Part shown: positions 10,574 through 23,435 of the stretch, in pieces | Layout: each line of letters begins with the position of its first letter | Position numbering within the stretch: position 1 is the first letter of the stretch | Assembly: GCA_002633005.1 (NCBI GenBank) | Contig: NMRA01000493.1 | Coordinates: 173,647-237,646 of the forward strand | Length of the DNA: 64,000 nt | Source: Phoronis australis | Taxonomy: Eukaryota > Phoronida > Phoronidae | Direction of reading: 5' to 3' | The notes under the pieces: model-generated | Seen by the model: only the letters and a program-made list of their open reading frames with translations | Databases searched by the model: none | Told to the model about the DNA's origin: nothing | Translations under genes and position numbers: made by a program

Positions 10574-13500
10574 ATGGACGACGAAGGCAAGAAGGCAGTT
10601 GTCTTGACCCATTCCTTACATGCCAGCAACTTACTGCATGCACTGGACGCCAGTAGAAAGAAGTTGACACTTTGTGACGGTGTTGTTATCATTGGTGGTG
10701 AAGAGATTCCTGTTCAGAAAAATGTACTCGTAGCTGCAAGCCCTTATTTCAGGTACACCCCTGTTCCACCAGTTGTCCTTGACCTTGTTCTGTTGATTTG
10801 TCTGTAAAAGTGTAAATAAGAAGTGTATTTTCTTTCATTCGGACTGTGTGACTTCATAGTTTCACACTGCTACAATGACCGACATTCCACAATGGTAAGG
10901 TTGCATTATGGTATCTTTTCATCAGCATGTTAGTCGTCAGTGATAGTGGTGTGGTGAAAATGATATTAAATTATTCAAGGCCTCTTTAATGTAATCACTC
11001 GCCTGTGTCATGGGCAATTACTCTTTGACTTTTTTTGACTGGTTAGGACGCCTGGCATTGAAACAATAGGTACTGGATTCAAAACTTGGTGATTTTTTAC
11101 TACAGTAGCATCATCACTGTTATCCCTGCAGCTGACCTGGGCCTGAACAGCCTTAAGCTTGGGCCTCGGCAATCCACCAGCCTACATTATTTGCCAAAGC
11201 AATAAGCAATGCAGGTTGTAGACAGGAATTACCGTTTCTAGCTGGCCCCAGTAGAGATGATGAAATATGCGACTGCTAGTGATTTCAACCCCACTGATAT
11301 CTATAGCTGTTCACTTTTTCACGTTTAATTTTTCTGTCCTTGACTGTGGCGTTTTTCATGAACAAAATTTGTGATTGATACAACTTATTTTCTCGCTGAA
11401 TTTTCTGTCTTACAGAAAATGCATCTTTTTGCTTATGTCCTGTAGAAAGCATGTTTCATCATGGGCATTTTTGTCACTCAAGAAAATGAGTGTTCTTGCG
11501 TAGTGCATGTTCTCATGTATAAATTATAAGCTCAAACTCGTGCATGAACTATTGGGCATGCATTGCACACATGCTCTGACATAAACAAGTGGGCACGCAT
11601 TGCACATCTTATGCTCTGACATGAACAAGCGGGCATGCATTGCACATCTCATGCTCTGACATAAACAAGTGGGCACGCATTGCACATCTTATGCTCTGAC
11701 ATGAACAAGTACGCACGCATTACACAGCATGCTTTTTCATTCAGTTCAAGACTTGCTCATTATTCTTGAGGTCTGAGTGATTGATGGTTTTTGGGATATC
11801 TGTAATTTAAGTATATCCCCGAATGAACAGTTGGTTTGCTCAATGGCAAAATTTGTCTTTCAATTGCCAAAAGTAAATAGTCATTTTCTTAACATTGTAC
11901 GCCCCGAAAGTAATGTCCAATGTTTTTGTCACCAAAATTATTTCCAAGATTTGTTATTCAGGGCAATGTTCGACTATGATAAAGTGACGCACAGTGAGCA
12001 GGCCACAACACACAAGCATGTTGTGGATATCTTGGACCTAACACGTGCAACATTTGAAGAGATTCTGGACTACATCTACACATCACGTATATCTCTTAGT
12101 GAAGACAATATTCAGGACATCCTGCAAGCTGCCGACATTTTGTTACTCAAGGATCTTAAAGGTATTTAAATACTCAGTGAAGTTCGTTTTCTCCGTAATA
12201 CTTCTGACGGTGGTACTCGTATGATTGTGGAAACACGCAGCTCTAAATAGGTCATTATTCCTGTTAAAAGAATTGGTAATGGTCACTTTTATGGACCCTG
12301 CATTGTGAGAACCAGTTTTCTCCATTGAATAGCGAGCATCAAAGTGAATATGATTATGTAATTCTTAAAGGCAAAGGCAACCCTTTTTCATGTCACTTTA
12401 GCAAAGATAAGGTTCGTTGATTATCCCAGACACATTTTTCACTTAATTACAGCTTTTCGTAATTTGATTAATTTCTCGTCCTCTACTCCGGAAGTGACAT
12501 TTTGGGAGGCCTCCCAAAACGTCACTTCCGGAGTAGGCCTCGAGTAATTAATTAAATTACGAAAAGCAGTAAATAAGTGAAAAATATATCTGGAATAATC
12601 AACGAACCTTATTTTTGCTAAAAATGACATGAAAAAAGGTTGCTTTGTCGCCTTTAAGCCAACATGGAAATAAAGGTCGCAAACATTTTTAAATCTGGTC
12701 TCCATGCCACCCTATGGCCACATCACGTGACCTAAAGATCATAAGTCTGAGAAGATTTCTGCCCCCGACCTGGGTTAGAGGGGCAGAAATCATGAGGTCA
12801 CGTGATGTGGTCAACAGGTGGCATGCAGGCCAGACTTAAAATGTTTAAGAAGCGTCAACGTCGATCTCAAAGTCCAGGTCTCCGACTGGCACCTGTAAAT
12901 GACTATTGCTGAAAGAATTTATGAATTCTATTGTGTGGCATTATCAAATGTATGTTGACACGCTTACTGTATATTGATTCAAAACAAAACTTTCTAACCC
13001 CAAAATTGAACCAAAGGTGGCGTTGCGTGCAGCTTTAAAGCTGCTTTAAGCCCACCCTCAACCAGGAAATTAATTCTCAAAATTGTTCAAACCAAGTGTA
13101 ATAAATTGGCATGGCAAATTGAATTGTGTGACATCAGTGATACACACATAGTCTCCAGCCAAAGCACTCCTCACGTGCCCAATGACATCAGTGATACACA
13201 CAGTCTCCAGCCAAAGCACTCCTCACGTGCCCAATGACATCAGTGATACACACATAGTCTCCAGCCAAAGCAGTCCTCACGTGCCCAATGACATCAGTGA
13301 TACACATAGTATCCAGCCAAAGCACTCCTCACGTGCCCAATGACATCAGTGATACACACAGTCTCCAGCCAAAGCACTCCTCACGTGCCCAATGACATCA
13401 GTGACACACATAGTCTCCAGCCAAAGCACTCCTCACGTGCCCAAAATCACTTGACGTAATTTTTGTGTGAGGAACACGGTTTTATACAATGTTTTCGACC

Positions 13501-16500
13501 TCAGGAAATTTAAAAGTCGACCCGTTTTACAAAATTTATGAACACGTTTGAAAGTCTGTGCCTGTAGTAGAGGGAGTTTGTATGTTAATCTTGGAATACA
13601 TGCATTGAACTGGTGCCTGAATGTTAATCTTGGAATACATGCATTGAACTGGTGCCTGAATGTTAATCTTGGAATACATGCATTGAACTGGTGCCTGAAT
13701 GTTAATCTTGGTATACATGCATTGAACTGGTGCCTGAATGTTAATCTTGGTATACATGCATTGAACTGGTGCCTGAATGTTAATCTTGGTATACATGCAT
13801 TGAACTGGTGCCTGAATGTTAATCTTGGAATACATGCATTGAACTGGTGCCTGAATGTTAATCTTGGAATACATGCATTGAACTGGTGCCTGAATGTTAA
13901 TCTTGGAATACATGCATTGAACTGGTGCCTGAATGTTAATCTTGGAATACATGCATTGAACTGGTGCCTCAAGTCCAAAAAGTTTTAATTTGGTTAAGAA
14001 AAAACTAATCTTCCAAAAGTTCAAATTTGTTTTACGTAGTTTTCAAACTCGACTGAAGTAAGTCAAACTTGTTATGGTGAAAATCAACCTATGACGAGAC
14101 AACCCAGGTTGTAGAAATCACAGTTAAAATAGTAAGGGGTCTTAAGTCAGAAGGCCAGTTTCATTTTTATTAATTTCGTAAACAAATTAAAATTAGTTTT
14201 GTATCTCCTCACAGGTCTCAAAACATTTATTTGCAGTCTGACGAAAGATGTTTTTTATTTGAGATATGAAATATTTTTTAACTGTTCAGTGCTGTTGGTG
14301 ATATCACTTGTATGACTTATTTATGTGTGATATCGTACTGAATATTTCACTTCCTAACAACCCATCTTAAGAGTGAGTGTAGAGCAATGGGAATTAAGTA
14401 ATGATGGTATCCAGTAGCACAATTTACTGTGAGTTACTCCTGGAACCAGTTATGGCTAGGTTTAGCAATAGTGTGAAGACGTTGGGTCTGCTTCACACTT
14501 GTGACAACTTAGATCATCTTATTGGGGTAGACGTAACTTGATCTAGGGTAACTATCCCCAACGCATGTCATACTGCGAACGCATACCTGCGAACAAGATG
14601 GAAGTAATTACCAGCTGTGCCCTTGTTCAGTTTCATTTGTACATATTACATCTAATCCTGTTTGGGCCACATTTGATGAATCTGCTGTGTGGATGTTTGG
14701 CTGACTGGGAGCAAGTGTGTTAGTGTTAGTGTTAGTGTGTGAACATACTAAAATACTGATTAACCTGTTGATGTGCTTTTATCTACTGTTTTAAGACTTA
14801 TGCTGTGACTTTCTGGAGGGATGTATCACCGTAAACAACTGTCTGGGTATCAGGGACTTCTCAGAGCGCTTCTCCTGTCCTCGTGTTCACTTCTTGGCCT
14901 CTGAATATCTGGACGAGAACTTTGTGTAAGTCTTGTTCAGTAGACATGCTTTACAAAATGACTCACACTGTATTCTGTAGTTTTATACAGCAAAAATCTG
15001 CAAATTGTGCCAGAGTAACAGACTTTGGCTAATTCATGTTACTTATGAGATGTAACTTCATATTTAATTTCCCAATTAAATAGTATTATGTAATCCTATC
15101 TCAGAGGTTAAGGTTATGTAAGGACTTATGGAATTGAATTTAGCCAAATGTCTAAAAAATGAAGATTTAATTTTGGTACAAGTGTGCATTTCCTGAAAGC
15201 AGATTGCCTGTAGCATTTGTCTGATTTCATACTTTTTACCAAACTGTCTTTGATTGGGTCATGTGACCATGTCTTGTTAGTAAAATTTAGCAAAAGAGAA
15301 AGGTACATTGATATCAGAAGAATTGGTCAAATTTTAATTGGTGTAAATGTTTAGATGACATCTCAAAATACTCTGTACAATTTTTTGAAATATCATTTCT
15401 GTTTCATGCAACTTTTGTAGTTTTTCAATGAAAATCATAAAAGTTCTTTTGTTTGCCCATCGAGCAAAACTAGGAACATTTTAAAAACAATTCCTAATTC
15501 AGTTTTGAAGAACAGCATTCAATGCGTAATATTTAAAGGTTTCAGCCATTTCTGAATTACATGTTCCAAAGCGGGCAAAGTTTGGAATTTTATTCGTTTG
15601 CTGGTGCCAACATGTAACTGTGCAGAATGCATGCAGTAAGTGTGTGCGCATAGACAATGTTGAAGCATTTTGTAAGTTCTTATCTGAAAACAACCTGCTT
15701 CATCCTCAGTCATTCATACTGAATGCACCCCATTACATAGGTTCAGTTCTGATGACATCAAGTTTAGCCGATGGATCTTTGATGTCCCTATTTGTTTTGT
15801 AGCACCTACCTTTGGTAATTACTTGAGTTAAATTTCAAAGGGCACACAACATCTGTGCATTGACACGTGTCCAGTAATTATGTCTGTAATGGTTCGTCAG
15901 AGCTTTACCCTAATTGCTCTACTTAGACCTGTGTCCCATTGTGATAACTCTACTTGGCTTGTCATGTCTGGATTTCTACCAATTTCTTCCAAACTTGGCC
16001 AAAATTGGGAAGAAATTCTCATAAACTGATTCAACACATTCTAAATTCTTGCTCTGACTTGCTCTTGCTTCATGATAAAATTTTATCCAAAGTGATTCCA
16101 TGGATAAATCTTCCTGTTGTTTTAATATTATGATCACCCCCTTTCACCTCCTATGGTTTGACTTTGGGACGCGGGCCATTTTTGCCACTATATTGAAACA
16201 TGGCTTCTGAACTTGAGAGATTCTGATGCATAACGTTACATCTTCCATTACAGTGAGATTAGTTATTCTGAAGAGTTTCTTCTGCTTTCGGCTGAACAAG
16301 TCCAGGAAGTGCTGAGCCGCGACAGCCTGAACGTACCCACTGAAAATTACGTGTTTGATGGTCTGATGCGATGGGCTGCTCGTGACTCTGAGAATCGTTC
16401 GACCATACTAAATGAGCTTCTGATGTCAACGCTCCGACATGACATGCTAAACAAAGACGCCGTTCTTTCCCATCAGCTCGTTCTACAAAACGAAGTGCTC

Positions 16501-19500
16501 CAGAAGTTGAAGGTGCTTTTAAATCCTCATCATCAAGGAAGAGTTGATAGTCACCGTGGTTACTCAGATGTGCTGGTAGTAGCGGGTGGTCAACAGCCAA
16601 GAGGTTGCCCACCAGGTGGTGCAGTAGTGTCAGACAAAGTGTACTGTATTCAACCTTCTGTAGCCAAATGTCAGTGGCTTGTGCTGCCACCTATGAGCAC
16701 TGGTAGAGTGGGTCACGGCCTAGTTAGTGCAGGTAAGTTTGTATTTATCTACCTCTGTGTCTCTCAGTTGGTTCCCGCCCTTTAATAGGATATTTCATTC
16801 TTACTACACAAAACAAAATATGTCTTTCAACTTATCATTTTCCTGATTGAAAATGAGTTTTAGTATTCTATCAGTCTATTCTGGGCTTTGGCAAGTAAAG
16901 AGTGTCGAAATTGTGTCTGTTTGTAGTGAGTCATTGGAATCTTCAGGTTCAGTTGCTAGCACTTGTCAATCTGTGGTGATCTCTTAATTTGTTACAATGG
17001 TACAAACAAGTTGCAGCTGTAGAAAGAAATCTTGACAGGTGTTAAATTTAATCCAGCCTGTCACGTTTGTTACCACATTTTACGGAGACATAATCAACGT
17101 GGTTTCTTTCTTAGACTGTATTGTTAGGAACTACTTACTACCTACGGTGACATCTATCGGGCAACATACATAACACAGCCTGCTTCACAATATCCATGTA
17201 ATTAGTGGCAAGGAAATTAATCTTTTAATTTTTCTTGTGTGACATTTTTCATTTCTTCGACTTTTACCCTTCGATGTCTTCGTTGGACTTTCAAAATATG
17301 TATGGAGCTTTGTACCTAAGTTAAAACCTGTCAGTGTCTTCTGATTAGTTGGATTTTACCTTAATTGGATGAAATTTCTCGGTGCTACAAATCTGACTTA
17401 AGGAAGTTTCACCAAATTGACATTAATTGTAATGCCAGACCACTTGTATTATTGCCAAAGAAACTCTTTGTCATTCTACTGGTCGCATTTCTTATCCGAT
17501 CAACATGTGTCTCGTTAGTGGTTTAGCACAAATATTCAGATGATTCAGTCATTAGTTTTCATTCTACTTTAAACAACACCATACCTGCCTGGGTAAGTGC
17601 CCGCTTTCTTTATTAAATGGACTTTCAAAAAATCAGCCTCATGTAAATTGAATTTCTTAAAATTTGATGCAAGTAGTTTAACCAAATGTTAGTGTGAGCT
17701 AAAGTAGATAGGATATTTGAGTTCACAATAGTCTGGTGTTTTATACTTTGATTCAGACTTTTCATTATTTGAATCATTCAGACAGGCTCTATTTGAAAGC
17801 TCCTGAAATACAGTAAAAGCTCGCCAATTTAGGACACAGTTTGGCAGACAAGTAATTCCTTTTTTCATTTTGATGTGCCCCCATATTTATATGTATTTAT
17901 ACGTATTGCCGTCTTCTCTCTGTCTGGGCGTCCGGGCATCTGTCATCTGGTGTGTGCTGCTGTATCTCCTAAACTCGTGGCAGGATCGTAATAAGATTTG
18001 GCAGGCGTGTTCTTATGATTCTCACGATGGATGACGACGAGTTTCGGATCGATCCGAATACCACTGTGCCCCCCAGTGGCAATTTCAGTTTTTATGTTTG
18101 TGTCTGTATCGTTGGAGTTTCTGGATGGATTTTCGTGAAATTCGGCAGATAGATTTTCAGTAAGAAGTTGATGATGCCATTCCATTTTGGGACAGATTTG
18201 ATGCATTTTACGCCACCTTGTGGCCACTTTTATTATTTTTTGCCCATTTTCTGGCATCCGCCTCTCACTCTGCCGTACTACTCAAAGGATCATGATGGAA
18301 ATTTTCAGATGTGTTCCTGATGAGAAGGCCACGACTGATGTTGACTTGTGGACATTCCAACTACTGTGTAACCCCTTAGTGGCAATTTTGTTTTTTTTTT
18401 GCATCTGCTGTTGAATCTCCTAACAAACTCTTTGAAGGAGCTTTGTGAAATTTGAAAGATGTATTGATTTCCTATTGAACTGACTTCAAACGGTAACAAG
18501 TGTCGAACTGACCCAAATACCACTGTGCCTTCTACTGGCATTTTTTACGTTTGCCTTAGTATCTTACGAGTTCATTAATGTATTTTCATGAAATTCACCA
18601 TATATGTTTCTACTTAGAATACGATAACGCCTTCCAATTTTTGGACAGAGCTGATGTTTTCTGCACTAACTGCTGCTCATTTTTATGTGCCTACATATTT
18701 ATGTGTAAAACAATGAAGAATTTGTCAGTCCTTAACTTATGTATCAAAGCTACCACTGAACAGTGTGTTGAGAAAGCCTTTGCATAATGTAAAAGGCTGA
18801 TTTTGGCAATTATGTGTATCCGAACTTATATATATTTCACAGTAATACAGCTTTCTTCAATGTCCTTGGTTTATATCATTGTCCCACTTAGTCAACAATG
18901 CTGTTTACCATTTCACTTGGTTTCAGGAAACTTTGCTTATGTCAGTGTTGCAGTAGGTCACGTACATTTTCTTATTAAAGTAATACTGACATTTGCAGGA
19001 GGTTGTCTGTATGCTGTTGGAGGCAAAAATGAATCTGGTCAGATTCTCAACACAGGTGAAAAGTTTGACCCGGTCCAAGGGACATGGCACCCAATACCCA
19101 AGATGTCTCACGCACGTGTTGGTTTTGGACTACTCGCTATAAATGACAAAATATATGCCATTGGGGGCAGTAACGATATGTCTGACCCGTTAACTTCTAT
19201 TGAAGAGTACAACATTTACACCAACAGATGGCGTCCCTTGCCAAACATGAATCTTAAGAGAGCGTGGTCTGCTTTTGCATGTTTGGGAAAGAAGCTGTAT
19301 GTTATTGGCGGAGGAATCATGGGAAAATTGTATGAGTCCGTCGAGTGTTTCGATATCAAGACAGAAACGTGGTCATCCATTGCACCAATGAGGGAGCGCA
19401 GATTTGATGCGAGAGCGGTTGGTGTTGATTGCTGGATCTTCGTGTTCGGAGGCCTTCGGCGGTTTGAATGTCCAAGTGCAATGAATACTGGAAATCAAAT

Positions 19501-19816
19501 GAAATTCTGTGGAACAGAGATGTATTCACAGGATGCCCAGCAGTGGTATTCACTGGGTGCTCACACTAATGGCCTGTGTTCCATGAAGGACTCCTCTCAC
19601 GTGGACGGTGCTGCGCCTTGCAATGGCGAGATTCTTTGCGTTGGTGAGCTGGAAATAGGCACGACAAGTCACTGCGTTCGAGCATATCACCCGAGCAGCC
19701 AGAGGTGGCGCTGCGTCATGCCCAGTTCCCCAGCTCAGCTTCAGTTCATGCAGTGTTGTTCGATAAAAATACCAAACTCAGTGTTGAAGAAGTTGCCTGG
19801 ACTCAAAGGCAGTTAA
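10574..19816 (+). CDS. GAN: Gigaxonin (KLHL16), complete five-exon gene
   Basis: Gigaxonin is a BTB-BACK-kelch adaptor that brings substrates, classically intermediate filaments in vertebrates, to a Cullin-3 ubiquitin ligase. Coding exons 10574-10752, 11962-12161, 14796-14925, 16254-16732 and 18999-19816 chain in frame with consensus splice sites and give 601 codons before TAA; the human protein has 597. The BTB domain spans about residues 30-130 with EEIPVQKN at 43-50 and LDYIYTSRISL plus IQDILQAADILLLKDL. The BACK domain follows (CCDFLEGC, GIRDFSE, YVFDGLMRWAARD at about 202-212). Kelch repeats run from about 272 (YSDVLVVAGG) and mostly lie in the last exon, including LYAVGGKNE, IYAIGG, LYVIGGG, YESVECFD and RERRFDA. 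EEIPVQKN and the AADILLL block identify gigaxonin rather than another KLHL. Intron 3 shows nothing of note; introns 1, 2 and 4 carry the repeats listed separately. Confidence 0.97.
11030..11190 (+). mobile_element. Degenerate tRNA-derived SINE
   Basis: ACTGGTTAGGACGCCTGG resembles an A box and GGATTCAAAACTTGG a B box about 35 bp later. Downstream sequence is unrelated to tRNA. It lies in GAN intron 1. Confidence 0.5.
11545..11740. repeat. 40-bp minisatellite
   Basis: Four to five units of the form CACGCATTGCACATCTTATG followed by CTCTGACATAAACAAG, in GAN intron 1. Confidence 0.85.
12364..12658. mobile_element. Foldback palindrome (MITE-like)
   Basis: The left arm starts CTTAAAGGCAAAGGCAAC and the right arm ends GTTGCTTTGTCGCCTTTAAG. 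The arms are about 145 bp and meet at the perfect palindrome TTTTGGGAGGCCTCCCAAAA, flanked on both sides by CACTTCCGG. It lies in GAN intron 2. Confidence 0.85.
12676..12856. mobile_element. Second adjacent foldback palindrome
   Basis: Inverted arms contain CCACATCACGTGACCT and AGGTCACGTGATGTGG, with outer parts AAATCTGGTCTCCATGCC and GGCATGCAGGCCAGACTT. The arms are about 80 bp and the loop is short. It follows the preceding foldback by under 20 bp. Confidence 0.8.
13125..13445. repeat. 50-54-bp minisatellite, six copies
   Basis: Units carry GACATCAGTGATACACACA, AGTCTCCAGCCAAAGCACTC and CTCACGTGCCCAATG. Copies differ by a few bases and a 4-bp indel. It lies in GAN intron 2. Confidence 0.9.
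13585..13972. repeat. 39-bp minisatellite, ten copies
   Basis: Ten copies of a 39-bp unit (TGAATGTTAATCTTGG(A/T)AT ...) in GAN intron 2. The period is a multiple of three and the unit lacks stops in several frames on both strands, so long repetitive reading frames appear; these are not genes. Confidence 0.95.
14440..14640. mobile_element. Diverged relative of the 26.7-27.2 kb MITE
   Basis: Shared blocks include CCTGGAACCAGTTATGGCTAGG (here) versus CCAGGAACGAGTTGTCACTAGG (about 26771), then GACAACTTA and CTAGGGTAACT. It lies in GAN intron 2, just upstream of exon 3. Confidence 0.45.
17930..18680 (-). repeat. Inverted block of the CCACTAGG box repeat
   Basis: On the minus strand there are three monomers with GCCACTGGGGGGC (18080-18068), GCCACTAAGGGG (about 18380) and a weaker third near 18530, each followed by stretches like CAAATTTCAC. 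This is the family that fills transporter introns 4, 6 and 7, here in opposite orientation inside GAN intron 4. Confidence 0.7.
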
Positions 19817-22800
19817 ATACTCTAGCTCTGAAAAATCCATCAAACTGTCGTTAAGAGCATGAATGTTATACTCTATTCACTAGTGTGTCTTTCAGTATTC
19901 TGGGGAGGTGTGCATGTTGTTCTCATTATTCTTCGGGCGATTCGTCTCGATTTCCTGCTTATATTGATGCAGTGTTTTGCTTAATGAAGATTATTTCTTA
20001 GTTTTTACTTTATCACAAGAAATATTTTGAATCATTTTGTTGAATTAAATTTTACAGTTGTTAGAAAATCAAAATTGTTTTCATTAATTTCTATCGTGGT
20101 GCAATGTCACCGATCTTTATTGCTATTCGCCATAAATGGGATTGGACTAGGTTCAGTCTGGCTTATAAACAAGAGTCGCCAAATTTTTGTGAAAAAAATC
20201 AAAATGTCATCAGCAAGAGTTTATGGTCATTCACCTGCAAAAACACAAGTGCCAAAAACTGCACAACACCATTCCATGAATAGTGTAGTCGATGCTCAAC
20301 AAACAAGATTCACTGTAAGTTACAATGTATTGCATATTGTATACTCAACAAACAATATTCACTGTAAGTTACAATGTATTGCATATTGTATACCCAACTA
20401 CCCAGTTATGTGAAAAATACTTCAACTTTGTTTGAGGTTTGTGTCATTGTTTTATTTTTAGTCCAATTAGCTGCAACAAATTATGAATTGCCATGAAGTA
20501 AATCTTTGTACTTAACACATTACACTAGGATGATGGCACAGTTCAGTCAGTTTTTAAACCAGGTGTTCAAGTGTAATTTAACTTTAAAGCAAATTTAATA
20601 CTTTATAATTTGAACCCTGCAAACCAGTGAACTGTAACGGACAATGAATATTCTTTTTGGAATGTTACTACTACAAGCCAGGCCAATACTGCAGTCACCT
20701 TGACACATTTAAGAAATTATTTAGAGACAAAATAATTGTTAAATCTTCAGAGCTAGACCACTAACACACTAATTTCCCAAGTATTGCTAGGTAACAATTG
20801 CATCATACAAACCCTGGAAACGAGCCTAAAATTTTCTCAAAATTTGTTAGAAATTTTCATTCATCTGCCAAATACAAGTACCTGGCAAAAGTAATTGGTC
20901 AAAATAAGGTTTTGCTGTCACAATGGGTCACAACAGCTACTCTGATTTCCAAGGACTCTGTGGTCGTGGCAGGGAATTTCCAGTTATTTTGTCCCATTAT
21001 TTAGGCGCATATCTCGGTGAATAATTTTTGCGGTGTATTTATGGCCATGGAATGGCAGGAGTTATCTCCCTACGTGACGAGTGAAACATTCAATAAACAA
21101 CAATGGAAATGTTATCTTCTTATTAAACCAAAACCATTACATACATTTTAACTGTCAACCAAATTCCTTATGAAAATGCAACATACACAGCAAAGCATCC
21201 TACACTGCACTGGGCAGCTAAGTATAAAATGTACTAATTTCACAAAACAATTTCAAAAAAGCAACCACGCTCTCGCCAATCACCACGGACTGAGATTGGG
21301 AGCATCTGACGGTAAATACTGGTTTTGAGTTTGGGAGACCAGTCCAGGATGCAATCCACGAGGTTTAGTTTCATGACAGCCAAAACCTAGTGTTTCATTA
21401 ATAAAATTGTGAATTTGCACCAGCGTAACAGGCACCACTGAGGTGATCAGACAGTTTGGTAGAAAGGTAGGATTGAAGGAGAAAATTCAACATTTCCGTT
21501 CCATCAACTATGACTTCTCGCTGCAAGCGTTTCAGCAGTCACCAGCGATGCGAAACATACCCATGCTCGCTCTTCAAAAGACAAAACCTCATTACAAGGA
21601 CAGTGCAAAGTCCATCACTCCAAACACATTTTTTAGTAAAAATAACGATATAAACAATACTCCTACAGCGATTATTTTTAACTATTATAGCTACAAAAAT
21701 ACAAACAGTAGTTAAAATACCGCTAAACGCTCTCCAGCGATTTTTAAAAATTGTATTAGCACATGCACTGAGCTTAATACTATCTGTGCAAGCTAGCAAT
21801 AACATGAACCCAATAACGTGAACTCAATAACGTGAACTCAATAACGTGAACCCAATAAAAACGTTGCCCGCAATGTTCAATGTTGACTATTAATGGGTTA
21901 GCAGTCATATAATAATACAGATCAGAAACGTTCAGTCTGACCAGACTAAACTCGTGTGGCCTCAAGATTTCCACACCAGTTTGAGATTTATATACTAGCA
22001 TACAATAATAATATAATTTTAATAATATAGTTTTAGGTTTCACCCATGAATTAAATGTAGGTTACGTAGTCATAAAACTATAGCAAACCAATAGTTACCG
22101 TAATTCAACTTAAGTTAAATATAGTGCAAATAAATAAAGGTCCCTATTTAGACACCTGAATGAAGAGAGAAGAAAGCAGACAAAGGGGGGTGTTGGTGAG
22201 ATAAAGGTCTCCTGCAACATAACGTACGGAATGATCACACTACACCACTTGTGACGCGACTTTGAACTTTCCCAGTTATTGTAGTGCAGGGAATTTTGTG
22301 CACTATTAACTACAGAACTCAATTTTGTCTACATGATAATTTTGTTGTCAAACAGCTATTTAAGGAAATAGAGCATTAATAAAATAGTGAAAAATAGCTG
22401 TGCTTAGAAAAATATTAAGAGTATATAATTGCGCAACGCTGGTTGGAGATCGATAAGTGACCCAAAAAAATACAACAAAAGACGTCAAAATACGACAATT
22501 GCAACTATATACTATTTTTCTGAGTAAATCATGTAAATCTTCCGCTATTCAGATCCAAAAACTTTGAGCAAGTTCATGCAAAACTTTGAACTAGTTCATA
22601 TAAAGTCATTACTTCACAACTTCCTGACAAGGACCCACGGTCTAATCATAGAACTCAAAATTATTTCTTGCGTTTTCCATTCTATTTTTGTACAAATTCC
22701 AGAAAAGTGTTTATCATTCTGCGCTGAAGTGCATCACAGTTTATCCATACAAGTTTCCAGTCCAAGTTCGCACTCGATGACCCCAAAATACAAACTACAA

Positions 22801-23270
22801 ACTCTAGTGAAAACTCAATAATCCAAGTAGAAACTCCAAATTTCGAGTTCAGATTAGAATTTTAGCCACAACGCTGGGGTCGTCTAGTGCAAACTAAGAT
22901 TAGATAAGTATTCACATAAGCCATGATGTACTCGAGTATAGAATAATAGTCCCATATACTGAATTCTGCACAATAAGACCAGAAAATGTCACAAATAATT
23001 TCAAAATTCATTTCGAGTAAGATGATTACAGCCAGGCCAAGATGTATGCATGCTTCTCTAACAAACACACATTAACAATCAACAGCAACAGGCATACAAT
23101 CCATTTGTTCTAAAACAATAATTTTGTAATTAATTACTCGCTCAACAGGAATAATCAATAAGTATACAACAATGACACAGCCAAATAAAACCTGAATCAC
23201 AATCTAGTGCTTGTAACCGAAAATACAAGCATTCAACAATTATAATAACGAGAGTAATTAGCCAATATGC
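19817..23270. other. Convergent intergenic region between GAN and the transporter
   Basis: AT-rich with no supported coding exon. It holds the GAN 3' UTR (an ATTAAA lies near 20044), a duplicated 48-bp segment (20296-20392) and four 14-bp units of AATAACGTGAACTC type (21798-21855). Confidence 0.5.
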
Positions 23271-23274
23271 CTTC

Positions 23275-23435
23275 TTGTATGTATACAGTAACACTTGTAT
23301 GTATACAGTAACACTTGTATGTATACAGTAACACTTGTATGTATACAGTAACACTTGTATGTATACAGTAACACTTGTATGTATACAGTAACACTTGTAT
23401 GTATACAGTAACACTTGTATGTATACAGTAACACG
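23275..23435. repeat. 20-bp minisatellite, eight copies
   Basis: Eight essentially identical units of ACTTGTATGTATACAGTAAC. An AACAC pentanucleotide run follows at about 23680-23702. Confidence 0.95.

Noticed and set aside
13433-14024. Long repetitive reading frames on both strands (up to 181 codons)
   Set aside because: They are produced by a 39-bp repeat, a multiple of three without stops, so several frames stay open on both strands. No gene-like flanks.
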